Under the pieces are notes generated by a model. That model did not search any database and was not told where the DNA came from. It saw nothing but the letters and a program-made list of their open reading frames with translations. A stretch of DNA of 64,000 nucleotides. Origin: Desmodesmus armatus (Eukaryota > Chlorophyta > Chlorophyceae > Sphaeropleales > Scenedesmaceae). The number at the start of each line of letters is the position of its first letter. Position 1 is the first letter of the stretch. The stretch spans positions 1 to 64,000 of the forward strand of contig VIIQ02000751.1 in the NCBI GenBank assembly GCA_007449985.2, in the 5' to 3' direction. This document shows, piece after piece, positions 1 to 9,790 of this stretch. The position numbers and the translations under genes are program-made.

Positions 1-563
1 TTCCGCACGACCCGCTGCTGCTGCCTGGGGCGCTGAGAGGGCCTGGGAGCCTTGTAAATGGGCTTCCGAGTGTATCAAAGCTTAGGAGGTGTTTTGCGGG
101 CTGCTGTGGGTGTGCCGTGAGCGGGTTTTGTGGGTGGTTGTTACAAGGGGCCGTGCCCTGCAGCTGCCTTGTTGCTGTGTTCAGCAGGTGCCTTCTCATA
201 GCCAAAGTTCACCCCTGCGCCTCGCATTCACAGAGACTCACAGCGTACAGCCAGCTACTGCACGTGGTGTTTGAGCAGTACTGATCCAGCAGACAGCACA
301 GCAACTCCAGCGGACTCTGGCTTGCCCACATCCACGCTCAGGTTACAGGATGTCCTGTACAAGGCAAGTTGGCAGGGCAGGTGCCTGGCAGCAGTGATGT
401 CTTCTGGTGTAACAGCACAGCAGCTGCTCAGGACAAGCCCCAGCTGGTCACACTGTGGGTGCTGTTTGCTGCCGCACACTTTGCATTCAGGATGCCCGCA
501 TGCTCTTGAGACAATAGATTTCTGGCACATACAGTACCAGTGGAGAGGGTTTCCACGGGGGAG
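1..563. mobile_element. Copy 0, terminal part of the unit
   Basis: This matches unit positions 7941-8511 of copy 2, with several single-base length differences in homopolymers. It holds the non-coding end of the unit; no gene is recognised in it. Confidence 0.85.
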
Positions 564-1832
564 TGAAGTGAAATAACAGTCATGGGTGGGGTGCTGCTGC
601 CTGCATAGTCCAGTCCTGCTGCCGGGCAACAGACAGCTCCTGACAAATGCTGCACTCACCTTGAACGCGTTTCAATATGGATGCTGCATGCTGCCAGACC
701 ACGTGACACAGTCGTTGCTGCCGCTGTTTTGCCAGCCTGGCATGGAGCAGCACAAGCACAGAGCAGCATGTGTGTCAGTTGCCATCTTGTTGATTAGAAA
801 TGTTTACTTTTGCATAGATCAGACCAATCAGAGGGGTGTGTGCACACAGTCTGGATGGGTGATCACCATCCCAAATGCAGGCACTGCTGTTGTCACCATG
901 AGCAGCAGTGCGGAAGAGTCTCACGTCATGCAACCCGCTTAATTGTGAAAGTACGGATCGGCATGTTCATTTCACCCAGGAGCGCGCTTACCGAATGCTT
1001 TTGGCGTGCCCACGGTGATCTTGATGACAGAGCAGGGGTGTATCCAAGAAGCAATCGTAAGAGCTGCCCGGTGTGCACACAAAAGAACGTTTTTTTGGCT
1101 GCATCCTAACGCGCCGAATAGCCAGCGCGCGCTGTGCATGAGGCACAGTCATCCTGCTTACGTGGATCATCGTTTCAAACCACCTGCCAATTTGACAATA
1201 GTTTTGCAGTGCAGTCCTGCTGTACAGGACTTGTTGCTAGTGTTTATGTCTGCCTCAATTGTTGCTGGACATGCACAACTCAAGTAGGTGTGAGGCAGCT
1301 GGAGACGCTGTGCTGAATGCAACACCTTCAAGGCCAGGTGCAAAGCTGTCCATGCAGCAAGCAAAGCAAGCAGCACTCCACAACAAAATTCCAACAAAGC
1401 TCGCGAGATGTTACAAGGCAGCAATTGGCAGACCCCTATTGGAGAATGCACACTACCTGCATAGCAGGGGTTGTACTGCCGAGCGGTACAAGACATGCCT
1501 GCGCGTTCGGCCCTGCCGCGCAACTTCAGGCAGCAAGGCTGACATAATATACACGTAATATACAACACACAAGCAAGATGTACATAACCAGCCACATCTG
1601 CTGGCCTACTCTGCTGCCTACTGACAGTGTGGACTCCCCACCCCCCCATGCATTCCTAAACCCTACGCAGTGCACAGGGCCCACCCAGAGAGACAGAGGC
1701 TGCGCACGCGCTGCCAGCACCACCAGGACACAGGTGCACCACCACAGCAAGACAAGGGCCCCTGCACGGGGCCAGCAGCTGCATTGCAAAACATGGCAGG
1801 TGAGGGACCTGCAGCAGTAGCAGCCAAGGCCT

Positions 1833-4027
1833 TCAGCGGAAGCGCTTGGGTGGCCTGCCTCCCTCAACACCCTGATAACTGTGGCCATAATGGTCACTCC
1901 TCCGTGGTTGGTGCTGCCACAACCTGGTAGCACTCCTTCAGCTGCTTCAGGCCACTCTCCACCTGCTGTGGGGTGATAGCTAGACAGCGTGACAACACCA
2001 TATCCCGCAACAGCTTCATGTCCCCTCAACAGCAACGTGCCAACCCTGCTTGTAAATATCAACCACCGTACCCTGCTTGACGTTAGCAAAGGGTGCTCCA
2101 CAATCTGATGCAGGTCAGGGCTGTACTTAGGCAGTTCTAACAGGTGCTCGTAACCTGTCTCATCGTCAACAAGGTTGCACAGATCCGGGTGCACATGGTG
2201 GAAGTTGGGGTTGTCCATGCTGAGCTTTGGCTCCCAGCCCTGCTCCTTTGCGATCTTCACGCCTTTCTCGATATAGCCCTCCATGAGGATGTCCGCAACC
2301 TCCGCTGCTGTGGCTGAGCTGGCTGGCTTACATACTTACTGTCCTTGGTCTGCGTGCAGGCGACACAGGGAGCAGAAGGGCAGCATTACTCAGCCAAGGG
2401 TTGGCAGCAGCACAACACCTAAACCCTCATGTGAGCCGCAAGGGCCAGCACTACTACATCACCCTGCAGGAGGGCAAAGAAAAGCAGATCACCTGCAGTA
2501 TGGAGGTACACAAGGTAGCAGTGGGGTGTACCTGTGAGGAGGGACATGTACGTTACTGCACGCCAAACAGCATCAGAGGCGCGCGCAACTTGCTGTGCCA
2601 GTTCTGCCACCATGCTGAGCAAGCATGGAAGTTGGCAAGGAGGCACAAGGTGGTGGAGTCAGAAAAGGCAGGCATGGAGGCCCTGAAAGATGTGGGTCTA
2701 GATGTGAGGGTGGCGTGTGAGGTGGCGCTGCCATTTTGGAAGGGGAGGGTTGACTTCTATGACATACCCAGCAAAACAGTCATCCAAGCAGATGGTAGGA
2801 GTCACCGTGTGCAGATGCACAACATGCATGCACAGCAGCAGCTGAAGCTTGACCTGCGCTGCTGCCGCAAGGCGTGGAAGCATGGGGTCAGGCTACTGCG
2901 GTTGTACCACCCCCGGCAGCAGGCAACAGCATGTGGGTCAGGCTATGCTGGCTGCCACCAGGTGCAGGCTGCTAAGTTTGTCATGCTGAGCAGCGAGTAC
3001 GCAGACATAGTAGTTGATGCAGCACAGCAGCAGACATGCTGTGAGTGGCTGACTGCTGTGCTGACAGGGGCGGAGTACAGGTATGACGCAGCGGTGCAGT
3101 CCCACATCTGGCTTACCCGGTAACAACCCGTGCCCTTCTTCTTGTCGATGTCGCCCACCGCCTCGATCCTCGCTAACTCAAAGTCCTTGCGACGCTCCAT
3201 ATGCTCGCGCATGCCTGGGTTGTGGCGGCCCATGGTGTCGATATCTGTTGTGCCGGTCAGGAACTCAACATACACACACCCAAGGCGGGCATTCAGTATC
3301 AGCGCAAAGTCAATCCTCCTAGCGCCATGCAGCTCAAACATGGGGTTCTCCTCAGGGGCTGGCCTGCAAGCTTGCGCCTATCATACCACACCTTCAGCTT
3401 CCCAGCCAGATCCCTGTTGAACCAAATGCGGCACTCATCATACCAGAACACCCGCTTCAAGAAATCAGGATCCTCCTCAATGAACTTCAGCATCATCCGG
3501 CAGTATTGCAGCCGGGCCTCCATCACAGCAACAGACAGTGGCAGCTTCATCGGCAGCACACCATACTTCAACCAAGGCGCAACATCATGCAGCCTGCGCT
3601 CAACATACTCAGGCTTCAAGCCCTTGTCAGTGGTCAGTGCACGCAGGCGCGCCGACATCTGCAGGGCGTCAGACAGGCTGGTGAACTGCTTCGCCTCCTC
3701 ATACTCATGACTGACCCCCTCCTCAGTCACAACCTGCTGCTGCATGTACCCCTCCGCTAGTATGTCAGCGCACTTAACAGCATCATCGTCTGACAGCAAC
3801 TTCGGCCTCCCGTGCCCCACAGCATCGTGCAAGGTATGGCTCACTTCAAGCTTGCTGACACTCAACTTAATGAAGCTGCGCGTGTCGCTGATCGTGTGCT
3901 CTGGATGCTGCGCATTCCACTGCTCCTGAAAGGCATCCATGGCATCTGAGATAATGCCGTGTGCCTCGTAGTAACACTTGACCGCACACACCCTTGCATC
4001 CCTGTGTACCTCGTCATGGGTCTTCAT
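1833..4027 (-). pseudogene. DDE transposase, copy 1 (frameshifted)
   Basis: This is the same gene as the intact copies at 5454-7657 and 9791-11994. Exon 1 would be 4027-3117 and exon 2 2349-1833. Exon 1 is one base short in a G run near 3355, and exon 2 shifts frame after the catalytic region, near 2090, where another G run is one base short. The helix-turn-helix part and the first and second acidic motifs can still be read. The breaks may be real decay or assembly error, because every difference lies in a homopolymer. Confidence 0.75.
2500..3123 (+). CDS. PD-(D/E)XK nuclease-like ORF, copy 1 (locally shifted frame)
   Basis: This is the copy 1 version of the ORF at 6126-6752, inside the transposase intron region on the opposite strand. 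Three one-base deletions near 2911, 2937 and 2963 shift the frame for about 20 residues and then restore it, so the ORF stays open but has a changed segment after the motif HGVRLLRLYH. The nuclease core (VDF ... QADGRSH) is intact. Whether it is translated is unknown. Confidence 0.5.
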   Translation: MEVHKVAVGCTCEEGHVRYCTPNSIRGARNLLCQFCHHAEQAWKLARRHKVVESEKAGMEALKDVGLDVRVACEVALPFWKGRVDFYDIPSKTVIQADGRSHRVQMHNMHAQQQLKLDLRCCRKAWKHGVRLLRLYHPRQQATACGSGYAGCHQVQAAKFVMLSSEYADIVVDAAQQQTCCEWLTAVLTGAEYRYDAAVQSHIWLTR

Positions 4028-5453
4028 ACCACTGCTGGCTGGTGAGACCTGCAGAACAGCGCAGAAGAGCAAGGAAGGATCGGGCAGTGCAGCACAACAA
4101 CATGAGGCAAGGCGCATCCAGTGCACACAACCCTGACTCAAACCCTGGGTTTGACTTTGTAACGTTAGTCCCTTCTGAAGTGAAATAACAGTCATGGGGT
4201 GGGGTGCTGCTGCCTGCATAGTCCAGTCCTGCTGCCGGGGCAACAGACAGCTCCTGACAAATGCTGCACTCACCTTGAACGCGTTTCAATATGGATGCTG
4301 CATGCTGCCAGGACCAAGTGACACAGTCGTTGCTGCCGCTGTTTGCCAGCCTGGCATGGAGCAGCAGCAAGCACAGAGCAGCATGTGTGTCAGTTGCAAT
4401 CTTGTTGATTAGAAATGTTTACTTTTGCATAGATCAGACCAAATCAGAGGGGTGTGTGCACACAGTCTGGATGGGTGATCACCATCCCAAATGCAGGCAC
4501 TGCTGTTGTCACCATGAGCAGCAGTGCAGGAAGAGTCTCACGTCATGCAACCCGCTTAATTGTGAAAGTACGGATCGGCATGTTCATTTCACCCAGTAGC
4601 GCGCTTACCGAATGCTTTTGGCGTGCCCACGGTGATCTTGATGACAGAGCAGGGGTGTATCCAAGAAGCAATCGTAAGAGCTGCCCGGTGTGCACACAAA
4701 AGAACACGTTTTTGGCTGCATCCCTAACGCGCCGAATAGCCAGCGCGCGCTGTGCATGAGGCACAGTCATCCTGCTTACGTGGATCATCGTTTCAAACCA
4801 CCTGCCAATTTGACAATAGTTTGCAGTGCAGTCCTGCTGTACAGGACTTGTTGCTAGTGTTTATGTCTGCCTCAATAGTTGCTGGACATGCACAACGTCA
4901 AGTAGGTGGTGAGGCAGCTGGAGACGCTGTGCTGAATGCAACACCTTCAAGGCCAGGTGCAAAGCTGTCCATGCAGCAAGCAAAGCAAGCAGCACTCCAC
5001 AACAAAATTCCAACAAAGCTCGCGAGATGTTACAAGGCAGCAATTGGCAGACCCCTATTGGAGAATGCACACTAGCCTGCAGTAGCAGGGGTTGTACTGC
5101 CGAGCGGTACAAGACATGCCTGCGCGTTCGGCCCTGCCGCGCAACTTCAGGCAGCAAGGCTGACATAATATACACGTAATATACAACACACAAGCAAGAT
5201 GTACATAACCAGCCACATCTGCTGGCCTACTCTGCTGCCTACTGACAGTGTGGACTCACCCACCCCCCCATGCATTCCTAAACCCTACGCAGTGCACAGG
5301 GCCCACCCAGAGAGACAGAGGCTGCGCACGCGCTGCCAGCACCACCAGGACACAGGTGCACCACCACAGCAAGACAAGGGCCCCTGCACGGGCCAGCAGC
5401 TGCATTGCAAAACATGGCAGGTGAGGGACCTGCAGCAGTAGCAGCCAAGGCCT

Positions 5454-7657
5454 TCAGCGGAAGCGCTTGGGTGGCCTGCCTCCCTCAACACCCTGATAAC
5501 TGTGGCCATGAATGGTCACATCCTCCGTGGTTGGTGCTGCCACAACCTGGTAGCACTCCTTCAGCTGCTTCAGGCCACTCTCCACCTGCTGTGGGGTGAT
5601 AGCTAGACAGCGTGACAACACCATATCCCGCAACAGCTTCATGTCCCCCTCAACAGCAACGTGCCAACCCTGCTTGTAAATATCAACCACCGTACCCTGC
5701 TTGACGTTAGCAAAGGGGTGCTCCACAATCTGATGCAGGTCAGGGCTGTACTTAGGCAGTTCTAACAGGTGCTCGTAACCTGTCTCATCGTCAACAAGGT
5801 TGCACAGATCCGGGTGCACATGGTGGAAGTTGGGGTTGTCCATGCTGAGCTTTGGCTCCCAGCCCTGCTCCTTTGCGATCTTCACGCCTTTCTCGATATA
5901 GCCCTCCATGAGGATGTCCGCAACCTCCGCTGCTGTGGCTGAGCTGGCTGGCTTAACATACTTACTGTCCTTGGTCTGCGTGCAGGCGACACAGGGAGCA
6001 GAAGGGCAGCATTACTCAGCCAAGGGTTGGCAGCAGCACAACACCTAAACCCTCATGTGAGCCGCAAGGGCCAGCACTACTACATCACCCTGCAGGAGGG
6101 CAAAGAAAAGCAGATCACCTGCAGTATGGAGGTACACAAGGTAGCAGTGGGGTGTACCTGTGAGGAGGGACATGTACGTTACTGCACGCCAAACAGCATC
6201 AGAGGCGCGCGCAACTTGCTGTGCCAGTTCTGCCACCATGCTGAGCAAGCATGGAAGTTGGCAAGGAGGCACAAGGTGGTGGAGTCAGAAAAGGCAGGCA
6301 TGGAGGCCCTGAAAGATGTGGGTCTAGATGTGAGGGTGGCGTGTGAGGTGGCGCTGCCATTTTGGAAGGGGAGGGTTGACTTCTATGACATACCCAGCAA
6401 AACAGTCATCCAAGCAGATGGTAGGAGTCACCGTGTGCAGATGCACAACATGCATGCACAGCAGCAGCTGAAGCTTGACCTGCGCTGCTGCCGCAAGGCG
6501 TGGAAGCATGGGGTCAGGCTACTGCGGTTGTACCACCCCCCGGCAGCAGGCAACAGCATGTGGGGTCAGGCTATGCTGGCTGCCACCAGGTTGCAGGCTG
6601 CTAAGTTTGTCATGCTGAGCAGCGAGTACGCAGACATAGTAGTTGATGCAGCACAGCAGCAGACATGCTGTGAGTGGCTGACTGCTGTGCTGACAGGGGC
6701 GGAGTACAGGTATGACGCAGCGGTGCAGTCCCACATCTGGCTTACCCGGTAACAACCCGTGCCCTTCTTCTTGTCGATGTCGCCCACCGCCTCGATCCTC
6801 GCTAACTCAAAGTCCTTGCGACGCTCCATATGCTCGCGCATGCCTGGGTTGTGGCGGCCCATGGTGTCGATATCTGTTGTGCCGGTCAGGAACTCAACAT
6901 ACACACACCCAAGGCGGGCATTCAGTATCAGCGCAAAGTCAATCCTCCTAGCGCCATGCAGCTCAAACATGGGGTTCTCCTCAGGGGGCTGGCCTGCAAG
7001 CTTGCGCCTATCATACCACACCTTCAGCTTCCCAGCCAGATCCCTGTTGAACCAAATGCGGCACTCATCATACCAGAACACCCGCTTCAAGAAATCAGGA
7101 TCCTCCTCAATGAACTTCAGCATCATCCGGCAGTATTGCAGCCGGGCCTCCATCACAGCAACAGACAGTGGCAGCTTCATCGGCAGCACACCATACTTCA
7201 ACCAAGGCGCAACATCATGCAGCCTGCGCTCAACATACTCAGGCTTCAAGCCCTTGTCAGTGGTCAGTGCACGCAGGCGCGCCGACATCTGCAGGGCGTC
7301 AGACAGGCTGGTGAACTGCTTCGCCTCCTCATACTCATGACTGACCCCCTCCTCAGTCACAACCTGCTGCTGCATGTACCCCTCCGCTAGTATGTCAGCG
7401 CACTTAACAGCATCATCGTCTGACAGCAACTTCGGCCTCCCGTGCCCCACAGCATCGTGCAAGGTATGGCTCACTTCAAGCTTGCTGACACTCAACTTAA
7501 TGAAGCTGCGCGTGTCGCTGATCGTGTGCTCTGGATGCTGCGCATTCCACTGCTCCTGAAAGGCATCCATGGCATCTGAGATAATGCCGTGTGCCTCGTA
7601 GTAACACTTGACCGCACACACCCTTGCATCCCTGTGTACCTCGTCATGGGTCTTCAT
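5454..7657 (-). CDS. Tc1/mariner/IS630-like DDE transposase (two exons), copy 2
   Basis: Predicted 477 aa from exon 1 (7657-6746, 304 codons) and exon 2 (5975-5454). The donor CGG|GTAAGC and acceptor CTGCACGCAG are both in phase 0. The N-terminal part is helical and helix-turn-helix-like (residues about 10-110, with GHGRPKLLSDDD). The catalytic core shows FWYDECRIWF (first D), LSMDNPNFHH (second D) and PKYSPDLHQIVEH (terminal E, 38 residues after the second D), the usual Tc1/mariner order. The ATG at MKTHDEVH was chosen because an acceptor-like TTCTGCAG lies just upstream, so a further 5' exon is possible. The 770-bp intron is filled by an antisense nuclease ORF. Seen: motifs and splice sites. 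Inferred: cut-and-paste transposition. Family placement is fairly sure; activity is unknown. Confidence 0.75.
6126..6752 (+). CDS. Vsr/DUF559-like PD-(D/E)XK nuclease ORF inside the transposase intron, copy 2
   Basis: Plus-strand ORF, open from 5943 and with its first ATG at 6126, ending at TAA 6750-6752. A Cys/His cluster (CTCEEGH ... YC ... LLCQFCHH) at the start suggests a zinc ribbon or treble clef. It is followed by GRVDFYD, then VIQADGRSHRVQ, then HGVRLLRLYH. The pattern D-x(n)-(E/Q)xDG..H and a following R-rich strand matches the fold of Vsr and DUF559 endonucleases, although the usual Glu before xDG is Gln here. The ORF spans nearly the whole intron of the transposase on the other strand. 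The start is uncertain: the frame is open upstream of the ATG, and a plus-strand acceptor-like TCTGCGTGCAG lies at 5974-5984. It could be an intron-encoded nuclease or a nested gene of the element. No expression evidence is available. Confidence 0.55.
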   Translation: MEVHKVAVGCTCEEGHVRYCTPNSIRGARNLLCQFCHHAEQAWKLARRHKVVESEKAGMEALKDVGLDVRVACEVALPFWKGRVDFYDIPSKTVIQADGRSHRVQMHNMHAQQQLKLDLRCCRKAWKHGVRLLRLYHPPAAGNSMWGQAMLAATRLQAAKFVMLSSEYADIVVDAAQQQTCCEWLTAVLTGAEYRYDAAVQSHIWLTR

Positions 7658-9790
7658 ACCACTGCTGGCTGGTGAGACCTGCAGAACAGCGCAGAAGAGC
7701 AAGGAAGGATCGGGCAGTGCAGCACAACAACATGAGGCAAGGCGCATCCAGTGCACACAACCCTGACTCAAACCCTGGGTTTGACTTTGTAACGTTAGTC
7801 CCTTCACTGCCCGGAGTAGGGAGCTCAAGTGCCAACTGGGGTCCGCTGCTGTCTCCAAACGTTTAGGAACCAAACATGATTCTTTCGAAATGAGGTTTGG
7901 CGTGCAAGAGCTCCACTGTAAGAAGTAACAGTTGAGTGGTTTCCGCACGACCCGCTGCTGCTGCCTGGGGCGCTGAGAGGGCCTGGGAGCCGGTGTAAAT
8001 GGATCTTCCGAAGTGTATCAAAGCTTAGGAGGTGTTTTGCGGGGCTGCTGTGGGGTGTGCCGTGAGCGGGTGTGGTGGGTGGTTGTTACAAGGGGCCGTG
8101 CCCTGCAGCTGCCTTGTTGCTGTGCAGCGAGGTGCCTTCTGATAGCCAAAGTTCACCCCTGCGCCTCGCATTCACAGAGACTCACAGCGTACAGCCAGCT
8201 ACTGGACGTGGTGGTTTGAGCAGTACTGATCCAGCAGACAGCACAGCAACTCCAGCGGACTCTGGCTTGCCCACATCCACGCTCAGGTTACAGGAGGTCC
8301 TGTACAAGGCAAGTTGGCAGGGCAGGTGCCTGGCAGCAGTGAGGTCTTTCTGGGTGTAACAGCACAGCAGCTGCTCAGGGACAAGCCCCAGCTGGTCACA
8401 CTGTGGGTGCTGTTGCTGCCTGCACACTTGCATTCAGGGATGCCCGCATGCTCAGTGAGACAATAGATTTCTGGCACATACAGTACCAGTGGAGAGGGTT
8501 CCACGGGGGAGTGAAGTGAAATAACAGTCATGGGGTGGGGTGCTGCTGCCTGCATAGTCCAGTCCTGCTGCCGGGGCAACAGACAGCTCCTGACAAATGC
8601 TGCACTCACCTTGAACGCGTTTCAATATGGATGCTGCATGCTGCCAGGACCAAGTGACACAGTCGTTGCTGCCGCTGTTTGCCAGCCTGGCATGGAGCAG
8701 CAGCAAGCACAGAGCAGCATGTGTGTCAGTTGCAATCTTGTTGATTAGAAATGTTTACTTTTGCATAGATCAGACCAAATCAGAGGGGTGTGTGCACACA
8801 GTCTGGATGGGTGATCACCATCCCAAATGCAGGCACTGCTGTTGTCACCATGAGCAGCAGTGCAGGAAGAGTCTCACGTCATGCAACCCGCTTAATTGTG
8901 AAAGTACGGATCGGCATGTTCATTTCACCCAGTAGCGCGCTTACCGAATGCTTTTGGCGTGCCCACGGTGATCTTGATGACAGAGCAGGGGTGTATCCAA
9001 GAAGCAATCGTAAGAGCTGCCCGGTGTGCACACAAAAGAACACGTTTTTGGCTGCATCCCTAACGCGCCGAATAGCCAGCGCGCGCTGTGCATGAGGCAC
9101 AGTCATCCTGCTTACGTGGATCATCGTTTCAAACCACCTGCCAATTTGACAATAGTTTGCAGTGCAGTCCTGCTGTACAGGACTTGTTGCTAGTGTTTAT
9201 GTCTGCCTCAATAGTTGCTGGACATGCACAACGTCAAGTAGGTGGTGAGGCAGCTGGAGACGCTGTGCTGAATGCAACACCTTCAAGGCCAGGTGCAAAG
9301 CTGTCCATGCAGCAAGCAAAGCAAGCAGCACTCCACAACAAAATTCCAACAAAGCTCGCGAGATGTTACAAGGCAGCAATTGGCAGACCCCTATTGGAGA
9401 ATGCACACTAGCCTGCAGTAGCAGGGGTTGTACTGCCGAGCGGTACAAGACATGCCTGCGCGTTCGGCCCTGCCGCGCAACTTCAGGCAGCAAGGCTGAC
9501 ATAATATACACGTAATATACAACACACAAGCAAGATGTACATAACCAGCCACATCTGCTGGCCTACTCTGCTGCCTACTGACAGTGTGGACTCACCCACC
9601 CCCCCATGCATTCCTAAACCCTACGCAGTGCACAGGGCCCACCCAGAGAGACAGAGGCTGCGCACGCGCTGCCAGCACCACCAGGACACAGGTGCACCAC
9701 CACAGCAAGACAAGGGCCCCTGCACGGGGCCAGCAGCTGCATTGCAAAACATGGCAGGTGAGGGACCTGCAGCAGTAGCAGCCAAGGCCT

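Larger units (their letters stand above)
564..4175. mobile_element. Copy 1, 3'-shortened and frameshifted unit
   Basis: It begins like copies 2 and 3 but breaks off at 4175, lacking the 706 bp that correspond to 7806-8511. Copy 2 follows directly. It differs from copies 2 and 3 by many one-base indels in homopolymers (for example G4 against G5 near 3355), which break the transposase reading frame. Confidence 0.9.
4176..8511. mobile_element. Copy 2, full unit (4336 bp)
   Basis: A full unit, with a transposase on the minus strand (5454-7657) and a nuclease ORF on the plus strand inside its intron. It differs from copy 3 by one base in a G run near 5391. The rest of the unit, about 4176-5450 and 7660-8511, holds no ORF that I recognise and is presumably untranslated, regulatory or terminal sequence. 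Confidence 0.9.

Noticed and set aside
4752..5075. Plus ORF of 107 codons in the repeat unit (also at 9088)
   Set aside because: Repeated only because the unit is repeated; no domain and no conserved motif.
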